Assembly: GCA_902494715.1 (NCBI GenBank)
Contig: CABUUJ010000016.1
Coordinates: 1-36,891 of the forward strand
DNA from: an uncultured Collinsella sp.
GTDB taxonomy: Bacteria; Actinomycetota; Coriobacteriia; Coriobacteriales; Coriobacteriaceae
Direction of reading: 5' to 3'
DNA: 36,891 nucleotides
Shown: positions 7,263 to 15,112 of the stretch, piece by piece
How positions within the stretch are numbered: the stretch's first letter is position 1
Layout of the letters: every line of letters begins with the position of its first letter
Notes under the pieces: model-generated
What the model was told of the DNA's origin: nothing
The model's input: only the letters and a program-made list of their open reading frames with translations
Database searches by the model: none
Translations under genes and position numbers: made by a program

Positions 7263-8204
7263 TTGCCGTCGAACCGGGAACATATCGGAGAAGCTCCTTC
7301 GCCGCTTGCTGTGGCGGCGGGGGAGTTTCTTGATTACCTTGCAGTCGAGCGGGGCTTGGCGCGTAACACGATTGCCGCCTATCGCCGAGACCTGACGACC
7401 TACTGTGCCTATCTGGAGCGGACGGGCATTGCGTCCTTTGAGGACGTGAGTCGGCGGGTCATTGAGGACTTTATCGCCGATCGGCGCGATGGGGGCTATT
7501 CCGATGCCTCGGTGGAGCGCGCGCTCGCTGCCGTCAAAGGCCTGTATGCCTTTTTGGTGCGCGATGGGGCCGTGACCCAAAATCCTACGGCGGCGTTGCG
7601 TTTGCCAAAAAAGGCCGAGCGCCTGCCGGAGTGCCTTTCGGTGGAGGATGTTTCGGCATTGCTCGACCAGGATTTTCCGGATGGCGAGATGGGTCTGCGC
7701 GATCGCGCTATCTTGGAAGTGCTGTATGGGTGCGGCCTGCGCGTGAGCGAGCTGGTGGGGCTCGATGTGAGTGATATCCATGCCGATGACGGCTTTGTGC
7801 TGGTTCGCGGCAAGGGCTCCAAGGAGCGTCTGGTCCCTTTGGTGGGAAGCGCGGCGCGTGCCCTGACGCACTATATATGTGATGGGCGCCGACTTCTGGC
7901 GGCTCATGCTCGTGGGACAGAGACGCCGGCGGTCTTTTTAAACAAGAACGGTGGGCGTCTATCGCGTCAGGGTGTTCACGTCATATGCGAGCGCTACGGA
8001 CGCCAGGTGGGGTTGGTGGGACTCCATCCGCACACGTTGCGCCACTCCTTTGCCACCCATATGCTCGCGGGCGGCGCGGACCTTCGCGTGCTGCAGGAGA
8101 TCTTGGGACACGCCGATATATCGACGACGCAGGTCTACACGCATGTCGATCGTACGCAGCTGACTGAGGTTTACCTGGCGGCCCACCCGCTGGCACATCG
8201 CTAA
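7263..8204 (+). CDS. xerD: Tyrosine recombinase XerD-type
   Basis: A 313-residue site-specific recombinase, expected to resolve chromosome dimers at dif. The N-terminal SAM-like core-binding domain (EFLDYLAVERGLARNTIAAY) is followed by the catalytic domain. The catalytic residues are visible: Arg160 in YGCGLRVSEL, Lys in GKGSKERL, His257-x-x-Arg260 in HTLRHSFATHML, the GHADISTTQ segment and Tyr292 in VYTHV. The start is uncertain. The frame opens after a TGA at 7209 and has no ATG near its beginning, leaving TTG 7263 (used here, directly behind AAGG) or GTG 7311, which would give 297 residues. Both lack an ideal ribosome site, so coupling to pyrG is likely. Confidence 0.9.
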   Translation: MPSNREHIGEAPSPLAVAAGEFLDYLAVERGLARNTIAAYRRDLTTYCAYLERTGIASFEDVSRRVIEDFIADRRDGGYSDASVERALAAVKGLYAFLVRDGAVTQNPTAALRLPKKAERLPECLSVEDVSALLDQDFPDGEMGLRDRAILEVLYGCGLRVSELVGLDVSDIHADDGFVLVRGKGSKERLVPLVGSAARALTHYICDGRRLLAAHARGTETPAVFLNKNGGRLSRQGVHVICERYGRQVGLVGLHPHTLRHSFATHMLAGGADLRVLQEILGHADISTTQVYTHVDRTQLTEVYLAAHPLAHR

Positions 8205-8237
8205 TACGCTGCTGAGCTGCGATTACATGCTATCCGA

Positions 8238-8299
8238 GGACGGACCCCCGATTGCCAAAACGTGTTGTTGCGCACGTTTTGGCAATCGGGGGTCCGTCC
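8238..8299. repeat. Perfect 27-bp inverted repeat (long hairpin) after xerD
   Basis: Bases 8238-8264 and 8273-8299 are exact reverse complements separated by an 8-nt loop (TTGTTGCG). The outer arm begins GGACGGACCCCCG. It starts 33 nt after the xerD stop. There is no T-tract on the plus strand, so it is not a textbook terminator. It could stop or process transcripts from both sides, or be a palindromic mobile repeat. Confidence 0.85.
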
Positions 8300-8306
8300 C
8301 ATTTTG

Positions 8307-8346
8307 CGCCACCGGCCAATGGCGCGGCGGGGTGCACATGCCGCGC
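8307..8346. other. Further small dyads in the mraZ upstream region
   Basis: GCGCCA and TGGCGC flank an 8-nt loop (about 8307-8326). GCGCGGC (8322-8328) pairs with GCCGCGC (8340-8346). The two overlap and compete. No gene is seen here. Confidence 0.35.
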
Positions 8347-8398
8347 GTGGGAGAGTTTGGGGGCGATGTGAACGGGATGTAAAGGGACATAAAAATCT

Positions 8399-8424
8399 CC
8401 TCAAGGTCAACTTGAAGGTTGAGG
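8399..8424. promoter_or_regulatory. Composite dyad, possible MerR-type operator
   Basis: CCTCAA (8399-8404) and TTGAGG (8419-8424) form a perfect outer dyad around an inner TCAA-C-TTGA palindrome (8407-8415). The look is like sites of MerR-family regulators. The 14-mer TCAACTTGAAGGTT (8407-8420) occurs again before ftsZ at 22935-22948. Confidence 0.4.
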
Positions 8425-8427
8425 TTG

Positions 8428-8461
8428 AAAGGCGGGGTGCTACAGGTGGCATCCCGCCTTT
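8428..8461 (+). terminator. 13-bp hairpin, possible terminator
   Basis: AAAGGCGGGGTGC (8428-8440) pairs with GCATCCCGCCTTT (8449-8461) with one wobble and an 8-nt loop. The T residues are inside the stem, as in some bidirectional terminators. It would insulate the mraZ promoter from xerD read-through. Confidence 0.55.
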
Positions 8462-8466
8462 GCGTT

Positions 8467-8486
8467 AAACACAACATATTGTGTTT
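8467..8486. other. 8-bp palindromic dyad
   Basis: AAACACAA (8467-8474) and TTGTGTTT (8479-8486) flank CATA. It is a possible protein-binding site directly next to the LexA-like box. Confidence 0.35.
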
Positions 8487-8487
8487 T

Positions 8488-8501
8488 CGAACATATGCTC
8501 G
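8488..8501. promoter_or_regulatory. LexA-like box upstream of mraZ
   Basis: CGAACATATGCTCG differs at one position from the Gram-positive SOS box CGAACATATGTTCG. It lies 68 nt upstream of the mraZ -35 box. One mismatch and the distance make it only a candidate. Confidence 0.35.
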
Positions 8502-8526
8502 GGGGTGGCGCCCAATAGTTAGGGGG

Positions 8527-8581
8527 TGGAGTGGTGGGGTAGGGTGGGGGAAGGGGTGGGGAAAGGTGTTGAAAAATGGGG
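8527..8581 (+). promoter_or_regulatory. MraZ operator: phased TGGGG boxes
   Basis: TGGGG occurs at 8535, 8545, 8557 and 8577, with related TGGAG at 8527 and TGTTG at 8567. Spacing from 8535 on is 10, 12, 10 and 10 bp, about one helical turn. Known MraZ operators are repeated TGGGN boxes with 10-bp spacing just upstream of, or over, the mraZ promoter, so this is very probably the autoregulatory site. The last box lies between the -35 and -10 and also forms the inverted repeat ATGGGG-cggtt-CCCCAT (8576-8592). Confidence 0.8.
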
Positions 8582-8597
8582 CGGTTCCCCATATTAT
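8569..8597 (+). promoter_or_regulatory. Sigma-70-type promoter of the dcw cluster (Pmra)
   Basis: TTGAAA at 8569-8574, a 17-nt spacer and TATTAT at 8592-8597 make a near-consensus promoter about 70 nt before the mraZ ATG. It overlaps the last MraZ boxes. Confidence 0.8.
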
Positions 8598-8666
8598 TAA
8601 TGACGTCGACAGGCGGGGTGGTCCCCCCGCGTACGTGCCATCTGAGTAACCGAGGGGAGGGCGCAC

Positions 8667-9101
8667 ATGGGAATGACTGGTGCATACGAGCGCAATCTCG
8701 ATGCAAAAGGTCGTCTGTCCCTGCCTGCACCCCTTCGCGAGGAACTTGGAGAGCACGTTCGCGTGTTCAAAGCCCTGGATGTCGATGCTCTGTACGTGTT
8801 CTCTGCCGAGGCCTTCGATAAGTGGGTCGAAGGACTCTTCGCGGGTCGTGAGGGCCACGAGGGTTTTAACCCGCGTGACATCAACGACCAGAAGCTCATG
8901 AGGGCGATCAACAAGCGCACCACGTCGATGGATGTGGACAGCGCCGGTCGTATCGGTCTTTCTGAGTCTCTCCGCAAGCAGGCGAACCTTGACCGCGAGG
9001 TCACGGTTGTGGGCAACTACGACCACCTTGAGGTTTGGGACCGCGCCGCGGCCGATGAGGACGATGACGACGAGGCTCTGCTTGACCTCTTCTTCTCGTA
9101 A
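8667..9101 (+). CDS. mraZ: Transcriptional regulator MraZ
   Basis: A 144-residue protein with two MraZ/AbrB-type swapped-hairpin repeats. The first, around residues 5-47, contains NLDAKGRLSLPAPLREEL; the second, around 78-125, contains SMDVDSAGRIGLSESLR. These D-x-K/A-G-R motifs carry the DNA-binding Arg residues. The C-terminus is strongly acidic (DEDDDDEALLDLF). ATG 8667 follows GAGGGGAGG at good distance. MraZ forms a ring-shaped oligomer and represses its own dcw promoter by binding TGGGN repeats, and a matching array lies just upstream. It is the first gene of the division cluster, with rsmH 20 nt downstream. Confidence 0.96.
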   Translation: MGMTGAYERNLDAKGRLSLPAPLREELGEHVRVFKALDVDALYVFSAEAFDKWVEGLFAGREGHEGFNPRDINDQKLMRAINKRTTSMDVDSAGRIGLSESLRKQANLDREVTVVGNYDHLEVWDRAAADEDDDDEALLDLFFS

Positions 9102-9121
9102 GGGCAAGGCACGAGTAACGG

Positions 9122-10087
9122 ATGGAGCGTGGGATCTTGACACAAGAATATCGGCATGAACCTGTCATGCTCGGCGAAGTGCTTGAGTCGCTGCAGCTCA
9201 AGAGCGGCTCCGTTGTCTGCGATTGCACCCTTGGCGGTGCCGGTCATTCGGTAAAGATGGCCGCGCAGGTGGGGGAGACGGGCCTTTTGCTCGGCGTCGA
9301 TCAGGACGACATGGCCCTCGAGGCCGCTGGTGCCCGTCTGGACCGCGAGGTTCCCGGCGTCCCGCACCAGCTGCTGAAGGGCAACTTCGGCGACTTGGAC
9401 GAGCTGCTTTGCTCGGCCGAGGTGCCCGGGGTCGATGGCTTCCTGTTTGACTTGGGCGTTTCGTCACCGCAACTCGATATCCCTGGCAGGGGCTTTTCGT
9501 ATAACGAAGATGCCCCATTGGACATGCGGATGGATCCGGGTAACAACACCCTAAACGCAGCTGAGGTCATCAACACCTATAACGAACACGACCTCGCCCG
9601 GATTCTACGCGTCTACGGCGAAGAGAAGTTCGCCTCGCAGATTGCGCGCGAGATTGTGCGCCGTCGCGAGCAAGAACCGATCGAAACTACAGGCCAATTT
9701 GTCGAGATCATCAAGGCTGGCATTCCGGCTGCCGCTCGTCGGCATGGTGGGCACCCGGCCAAGAAGAGCTTCCAGGCCATTCGCATCGAGGTCAACCACG
9801 AGCTCGATGTGCTCGAGCGAGGGCTTGATGCCGCCACCAGGTGGCTCAACCCGGGCGGACGCATCTGCGTCATCTCGTATCACTCGCTCGAGGACCGTAT
9901 CGTAAAGAACCACTTTAAGGAGATGAGCCAGGGGTGCACGTGCCCGCCGGAGATTCCGGTGTGCGTGTGCGGCAACGTGCCGATACTCAAGGTCATCACC
10001 CGCAAACCCTTGGTTGCCCAACCCGATGAGGTTGCGCGCAACCCTCGGGCGAGATCAGCCAAAATCCGCGTGGCGCAGCGCCTGTAG
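9122..10087 (+). CDS. rsmH: 16S rRNA (cytosine1402-N4)-methyltransferase
   Basis: A 321-residue enzyme (older name MraW) that uses S-adenosylmethionine to methylate C1402 of 16S rRNA in the decoding centre. The N-terminus EYRHEPVMLGEVLE is family-typical. The SAM-binding loop is CTLGGAGHS near residues 37-45, followed by GVDQDD and FDLGVSSPQLDIPGRGFSY. The C-terminal NPRARSAKIRVAQR tail is also characteristic. ATG 9122 is used; a TTG at 9137 would remove five residues. It is the second gene of the dcw cluster. A 90-nt spacer with no clear signal separates it from ftsL. Confidence 0.97.
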   Translation: MERGILTQEYRHEPVMLGEVLESLQLKSGSVVCDCTLGGAGHSVKMAAQVGETGLLLGVDQDDMALEAAGARLDREVPGVPHQLLKGNFGDLDELLCSAEVPGVDGFLFDLGVSSPQLDIPGRGFSYNEDAPLDMRMDPGNNTLNAAEVINTYNEHDLARILRVYGEEKFASQIAREIVRRREQEPIETTGQFVEIIKAGIPAAARRHGGHPAKKSFQAIRIEVNHELDVLERGLDAATRWLNPGGRICVISYHSLEDRIVKNHFKEMSQGCTCPPEIPVCVCGNVPILKVITRKPLVAQPDEVARNPRARSAKIRVAQRL

Positions 10088-10177
10088 GCGCGACCGCGCG
10101 AAATTGGACCTCCCGCTCGCACCATAAACGAAGCTTAAACACACTACCAACGTACTCGGGATGGGAGGCGGCATATC

Positions 10178-10648
10178 ATGGGCTATAACACCTCAAACGC
10201 AGCACTCGCCTATGATATGAACGCCATGCCCGCCTACCGCGAGGCACCGCAGGCGCCCGTTGCCCCTCGTGAGCAACGCACGCCGCGTTTTGATGTCTAC
10301 ACGGGCGCGGGCCGTCAGGCAAACCAGGCGGTAAGCCCGGTTTTCATGAGCGTTCTTAAAACGGTTTGCATCATTGCGGCTGTCTTCATGACGATCGGTG
10401 TCGCCCGCGTGGCACTTGCCGGTGTCACGGCTCAGGTGCTCAACGGCAACGCAGAGCTTGCCAGCGCGCTCGAGAAGGCGACCGACGAGAGTTCTAACCT
10501 TGAGGTCATGCATTCGGTCTATGGTGCCGACACGCGTATTCGCGATCTTGCGGGCGCCTATGGCATGGTGGAGCCCAGCGAGAGCGTTACGCTTGACTTT
10601 TCGCAGGATGCAGCCGCGGGCGCTAGCTCGACTGCGGCTGCTCAGTAA
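10178..10648 (+). CDS. ftsL: FtsL-like septum protein
   Basis: A 156-residue single-pass membrane protein. It has a 50-residue cytoplasmic N-terminal part with Pro/Ala/Arg, one membrane segment at about 54-82 and an outside part whose start (residues 85-115) can form a coiled coil, ending in an Ala/Ser-rich tail. Sequence similarity to FtsL is weak, as usual for this family. The assignment rests on topology and on its place between rsmH and ftsI. FtsL joins FtsQ and, in many bacteria, FtsB to activate the FtsW-FtsI septal synthase. The ATG is preceded by GGGAGGCGG. Confidence 0.75.
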   Translation: MGYNTSNAALAYDMNAMPAYREAPQAPVAPREQRTPRFDVYTGAGRQANQAVSPVFMSVLKTVCIIAAVFMTIGVARVALAGVTAQVLNGNAELASALEKATDESSNLEVMHSVYGADTRIRDLAGAYGMVEPSESVTLDFSQDAAAGASSTAAAQ

Positions 10649-10666
10649 ATAAGACGGTAGCTGAGT

Positions 10667-12532
10667 ATGACAAATGACTATCGCCGCGGTTCCGACGGGG
10701 ACCACGGGTCTGGACGTCCCTCCTCGCGGGGACGTTCTGGTTATCAAGGAACGGGTCGGCCATCTTACAACGCGGGGCCGTCCTATGGCAACGACCCTGC
10801 GTCGCGTCTTCGTGGCTCGGGCGGACCTCGGGTACGCAATACGGGCGCGCGCAAGGGGTCGTCGTCTGAATGGGTTACGGGAACGCCGCTGCCTCGCCGC
10901 GATGTCGTTATGGGCTGTATCGGGGTTGGCCTTGCCGCGGGCGTCTTCCGTCTTGCCGAATACCAGATCGTGAATGCTGACAAGCTGCGCGAGCGTGCGG
11001 ACGCGCGTCGTCTGCTTTCACAGACGCTCTATGCCAAACGTGGCACTATCTACGACCGCAACGGCAACGTGCTGACGTCGTCGGTCGAATGCCGCAATGT
11101 CGCCGTGAACCCTCAGCTTGTCGAGGACGTCGACAAGACGGTCTCGGCGCTGGTCAAGGCTACCGGCATTGATAAAAAGACCTGCCGCAAGCTGGTGCTG
11201 TCTGATGGTTCCTGGGTGTATATCAAGCGCCAGGTCGACGAGGATGACGCTGCCGCCCTGGAAAAGAAGAATCTACCCGGCGTGCTCTTTGAGCAGGCGA
11301 TGAAGCGGGTTTACCCGTATGGAAACCTGGCTTCTCAGCTGCTGGGCGTCGTGAACGTGGACAACGCTGGCCTGACGGGACTCGAAAAACAATACGATGA
11401 GCTTCTGACCGGAACGAATGGCTCTCTTGTGCGCGAGCGCGCAAGAGATGGCGGCTACATCGCGGGCGGTGCCTATAAAAAGGTTGCCGCGATCGATGGC
11501 GTGGATATCGTGACGACGATCGACGTCAACATTCAGCGCGCCGCGGAAGATGCCTTGGCCGAGGCGGTCGAGAAGACGAAGGCCAAAAACGGGTCGGCCC
11601 TGGTGACCGACCCGACGACTGGAGAGATCCTGGCCGCCTGCTCGTATCCGACCTACGACCAGACCAATTTGGAAAACGCCAAGACCGAGGACATGAACCT
11701 TCGTCTGGTGACGGATGCCTACGAGCCCGGCTCGGTCTTTAAGACGCTGGTTGCGGGCGCCGGATTTGATTTGGGCGTTGTGCGCCCGAGCACATCGTTT
11801 GAGGTTCCCGCGAGTATCAAGGTGGGCGACGATACCGTTACCGATGCCGACAAGCGTGACTACACCATGACAATGGACGTACGCGAGATGATGCGCCGTT
11901 CGTCCAATGTCGGTTTTGTCCTGGTGGGGCGCAAGATCGGTGCCGATGATTTTGCCACCTATGTGGACAAGTGGGGTATCGGTCATAGCTCCGGTGTCGA
12001 TTTTCCGGGTGAGAGTCTGGGCATCGTCAAGGAGCGCGACCAGTACGATGGTGCCACCTTGGGTGCTATGAGCTTTGGCCAGGCGCTGTCCGTCTCGCCG
12101 ATTGAGGTCGCACGTGCCGTGGGCGGCATCGCGAACGGCGGCGTGATGATGACTCCGCACTTCTATAAGTCGAGCAAGGGCGATGAAAAGGATTGGGGCG
12201 AGGGGGATCGCGCGATTTCCGAGGAGGCCGCCTCGCAGGTGACATCGTGTATGCAGACGGTCGTTGCCGAGGGAACGGGTGTTGGCGGCGCGGTGGACGG
12301 CTACGACGTGGCGGGCAAGACCGGTACGGCCGAGCGCGCCGATGAGAACGGCGGCTACCTCAAAGAGAACTACATGTCGTCTTTTATGGGGTTTGCCCCG
12401 GCGCAGTCGCCCAAGGTCCTGTGCTATATCACCCTTGACGGAACCCCGTCAGGCTCCGATGCCGCCGCAGTGCCGTTCCAGTCCATTATGGCCAGTGCGC
12501 TTGACGTGTTGGGTGTCCCGCGCACCAAGTAG
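10667..12532 (+). CDS. ftsI: Septal peptidoglycan transpeptidase (class B PBP, FtsI)
   Basis: A 621-residue class B penicillin-binding protein. It has a Gly/Ser/Arg-rich cytoplasmic tail (about 1-78), a membrane anchor near 80-97, a PBP dimer domain starting at the AKRGTIYDRNGNVL motif, and the transpeptidase domain. The active-site motifs are S356-V-F-K359 (Ser nucleophile), S412-S-N414 and K551-T-G. No PASTA domain is seen. It cross-links new wall at the septum together with FtsW. It lies 18 nt after ftsL. After it comes a 123-nt gap with a candidate -10 box where murE usually sits in this cluster. Confidence 0.95.
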   Translation: MTNDYRRGSDGDHGSGRPSSRGRSGYQGTGRPSYNAGPSYGNDPASRLRGSGGPRVRNTGARKGSSSEWVTGTPLPRRDVVMGCIGVGLAAGVFRLAEYQIVNADKLRERADARRLLSQTLYAKRGTIYDRNGNVLTSSVECRNVAVNPQLVEDVDKTVSALVKATGIDKKTCRKLVLSDGSWVYIKRQVDEDDAAALEKKNLPGVLFEQAMKRVYPYGNLASQLLGVVNVDNAGLTGLEKQYDELLTGTNGSLVRERARDGGYIAGGAYKKVAAIDGVDIVTTIDVNIQRAAEDALAEAVEKTKAKNGSALVTDPTTGEILAACSYPTYDQTNLENAKTEDMNLRLVTDAYEPGSVFKTLVAGAGFDLGVVRPSTSFEVPASIKVGDDTVTDADKRDYTMTMDVREMMRRSSNVGFVLVGRKIGADDFATYVDKWGIGHSSGVDFPGESLGIVKERDQYDGATLGAMSFGQALSVSPIEVARAVGGIANGGVMMTPHFYKSSKGDEKDWGEGDRAISEEAASQVTSCMQTVVAEGTGVGGAVDGYDVAGKTGTAERADENGGYLKENYMSSFMGFAPAQSPKVLCYITLDGTPSGSDAAAVPFQSIMASALDVLGVPRTK

Positions 12533-12612
12533 GGGGTTACTATCTATGAAATGGCCAGTCGGTTAATCCGGGTTGTTCACACGCCCTGCACCACGCGTAG
12601 GCGGCGCTGGGA

Positions 12613-12618
12613 TACAAT
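12613..12618 (+). promoter_or_regulatory. Candidate -10 box before murF
   Basis: TACAAT lies 38 nt before the murF ATG, inside the 123-nt ftsI-murF gap. There is no good -35 box at 16-18 nt, so the internal promoter is tentative. Confidence 0.4.
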
Positions 12619-12655
12619 ACGCCGATAGCATTATTAGGTTTACAGGGGAGCTGCA

Positions 12656-14080
12656 ATGATAGAGATCGCCGTCAACAACCTCGCGGCCGCAACAGGGGCC
12701 CGAACCGTGACGGGAGAAGCCGATCGGGTATGCCGCGGTTGCGTTATCGACTCGCGCCAGGTTGAGGAGGGCACGATATTCGTCGCCTTCCCGGGTGAAA
12801 AGGTCGACGGCAACGACTTTGCTTCCCGTGCCATCGAGTCGGGTGCCGGCGCCGTAGTGATGACGCGCGAGCCCGATGCCGAGCTGCTTTCGCTGGCCCA
12901 TGAGAAGGGCTGCGCCATCCTGCATACCGATGACCCCGAGGAGTTTTTGCTGCGCCTGGCTCACGCTTATCGTTTGGAGCTTGGCTGCCTGGTAATTGGC
13001 ATTACCGGCTCTATCGGCAAGACGACAACCAAGGACGTGCTCGCCGCGGTGCTCGCCAAGCGCTATCGCGTTTGGGCAACCAAGGGTAACTACAACAACC
13101 TGATCGGTATGCCGCTCACGGTGCTGGCGGCCCCTGCCGACACCGAGGTTCTGGTGCTCGAGATGGGCATGAACCATTTCCACGAGATTGAGCGCATGTC
13201 TCAGTCCGCCAATCCCAACCTTGCCATTGTGACCAAGATCGGCACCTCCCATATCGGTATTCTGGGCAGTCGCGAGAATATCGCTCGTGCCAAATCCGAG
13301 ATTGTTGGCGGCATGTGCGCCGCCGGAGACCTTCTCCCGTTGCTGGTTTTGGGTGGTGAGGACGACTTTACTCCGTTCATCCGCGACACCTTTGCCGCGC
13401 CTGCGGGCGTCGACGTGATGCTTGCGGGCGTCTCGGACGACGATGAGGTCCGTGCGTGCGACATTCGCATTGATGACGAGGGACGCCCGGTCTTTACGCT
13501 CGATTTTGGCTTGGGCGAGACTATCGACACACTGCTTGCCATTCCCGGCGCGCAGTCCGTTCCCAATGCCGTCAAGGCCGCGGCGGTTGCCTATCGTCTT
13601 GGCGTGACGCCCGAGCAGATCGATGCCGCCTTTAGGGGTCTTAAGATTACCGGGCATCGCCAGGAAATCAAGCGCGCCAAGAGCGGCGCTCGCGTCATCG
13701 ACGACTCATATAACGCCAGTGCCGAATCGATGGCAGCCGGCCTCGACCTGCTGTGTTCGCTTTCGTGCCCGGGTTCGCGCATGGCGGTTCTGGGCGAGAT
13801 GGGCGAGATGGGCGACGAGGCTCCTCGCATGCATGAGCTGGTGGGCGCCTATGCGGCGGCCAAGAAGCTCGATATGCTCGCATGTGTCGGCGGTGAGCTT
13901 GCCCAGCGTATGGCCGAGGCCGCGCGCATGATGGGTATGGATGAGGACCGCATTCAGGTGTTCTCCGACTATCAGCAGGTGCTCGACCGTATGGGCGGCG
14001 CTCTTGAGCAGCATGATGTCGTGCTGGTCAAGGGCTCACGCTTCGTTGAGCTCGATCGCTTTGTGGAAGGTGTGTGCTAG
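12656..14080 (+). CDS. murF: UDP-MurNAc-tripeptide:D-Ala-D-Ala ligase
   Basis: A 474-residue Mur ligase that adds D-Ala-D-Ala to the UDP-MurNAc-tripeptide using ATP, the last cytoplasmic step in precursor synthesis. The N-terminal domain contains CVIDSRQVEEGTIFVAFPGE. The ATP loop ITGSIGKTTTKD has Lys122, and the family-typical TKGNYNNLIGMPLT and EMGMNHFHEI follow. The C-terminal domain includes VIDDSYNASAESM and LGEMGEMGDEA. GGGGAGCTGC precedes the ATG. It is 3 nt from mraY. MurE, its usual upstream partner, is not encoded here. Confidence 0.97.
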   Translation: MIEIAVNNLAAATGARTVTGEADRVCRGCVIDSRQVEEGTIFVAFPGEKVDGNDFASRAIESGAGAVVMTREPDAELLSLAHEKGCAILHTDDPEEFLLRLAHAYRLELGCLVIGITGSIGKTTTKDVLAAVLAKRYRVWATKGNYNNLIGMPLTVLAAPADTEVLVLEMGMNHFHEIERMSQSANPNLAIVTKIGTSHIGILGSRENIARAKSEIVGGMCAAGDLLPLLVLGGEDDFTPFIRDTFAAPAGVDVMLAGVSDDDEVRACDIRIDDEGRPVFTLDFGLGETIDTLLAIPGAQSVPNAVKAAAVAYRLGVTPEQIDAAFRGLKITGHRQEIKRAKSGARVIDDSYNASAESMAAGLDLLCSLSCPGSRMAVLGEMGEMGDEAPRMHELVGAYAAAKKLDMLACVGGELAQRMAEAARMMGMDEDRIQVFSDYQQVLDRMGGALEQHDVVLVKGSRFVELDRFVEGVC

Positions 14081-14083
14081 TCC

Positions 14084-15103
14084 ATGTTCGGCAATCCTTC
14101 GTATCCTACGTACCAGGCATTTTTGGGATTGGGCATCGCCGCCGTCATCGCGATGCTGCTTATGCCGTGGTGGATTAAGCTCCTGAAGGTCGAGGGCATC
14201 GGCCAGCAGGTTCGCGCCGATGGCCCCAAGCGTCACCTGATTAAGCAGGGCACGCCCACCATGGGTGGCGTCATCATCCTGGTTGCCGTTTCGCTAACCT
14301 GCCTTTTGATGGGAAAGCTCACCACCGAGCTCGTGCTTGTGCTGCTCGCCACGCTGGCAACCGGCGTTCTTGGCCTCATCGACGACCTGACTTCTGTCAC
14401 GCACGGCCGCTCGCTCGGCCTGACGCCTCACGCCAAGATGATTGGCCTTACCCTCATCTGCGTTACCTTTACCGTGCTTGCTGTCAACTGGTGCGGCGTC
14501 GCCCCCGAGATTCGTTTCCCCGGTGGCCTGACGATCGACCTCGGTGTGCTCTCGACCACCATTTGCGGCCTCTCTTTTCCGTGGCTCTACCTTGTCTTTT
14601 GCTGGCTGATGATCGCGGGCCTTTCCAACGCCGTAAACCTCACCGACGGCTTGGACGGTCTTGCCGGCGGCACCTCCATGATCGCCATGCTGGCCATGGC
14701 CGCCATGGCGTTTTTGCACGGCGATGTGAACCTGTCCATCTTCTGCACGGCGTGCGCCGGCGCCTGCCTGGGCTTTTTGTGGTTCAACTGCTATCCGGCG
14801 AGCATCTTTATGGGCGATACCGGCTCGCTTGCCCTGGGTGCCGCTTTTGCCTGCACCTCCATCATGACCAACACCGAAGTCGTTTCCCTCATCATCGGCG
14901 GTCTGTTTATCGTCGAGACCCTGTCGGTCATGATCCAGGTTGTCTATTTCCACTTTACGCACAAGCGCGTCTTCCTTATGGCGCCCATTCATCATCATTT
15001 CGAAAAGAAGGGCTGGGCCGAGACCAAGGTCGTCATCCGTTTTTGGATTGTCGCCGCGGCCTTCGGAGCCCTGGGCCTCGCGTTGTTCTTCCAGTTGGGA
15101 TAG
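14084..15103 (+). CDS. mraY: Phospho-MurNAc-pentapeptide transferase
   Basis: A 339-residue, ten-helix inner-membrane enzyme that transfers phospho-MurNAc-pentapeptide to undecaprenyl phosphate, giving lipid I. Visible signatures are PTMGGVIIL, the Asp pair in GLIDDLTSVTHGRSLGL, NLTDGLDGLAGG, FMGDTGSLALGAAF and the His cluster in MAPIHHHFEKKGW. These carry the Mg-binding Asp residues and the family histidines. It is tightly packed between murF (3 nt) and murD (9 nt), so translation is likely coupled. Confidence 0.97.
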   Translation: MFGNPSYPTYQAFLGLGIAAVIAMLLMPWWIKLLKVEGIGQQVRADGPKRHLIKQGTPTMGGVIILVAVSLTCLLMGKLTTELVLVLLATLATGVLGLIDDLTSVTHGRSLGLTPHAKMIGLTLICVTFTVLAVNWCGVAPEIRFPGGLTIDLGVLSTTICGLSFPWLYLVFCWLMIAGLSNAVNLTDGLDGLAGGTSMIAMLAMAAMAFLHGDVNLSIFCTACAGACLGFLWFNCYPASIFMGDTGSLALGAAFACTSIMTNTEVVSLIIGGLFIVETLSVMIQVVYFHFTHKRVFLMAPIHHHFEKKGWAETKVVIRFWIVAAAFGALGLALFFQLG

Positions 15104-15112
15104 TGGTCTTTC

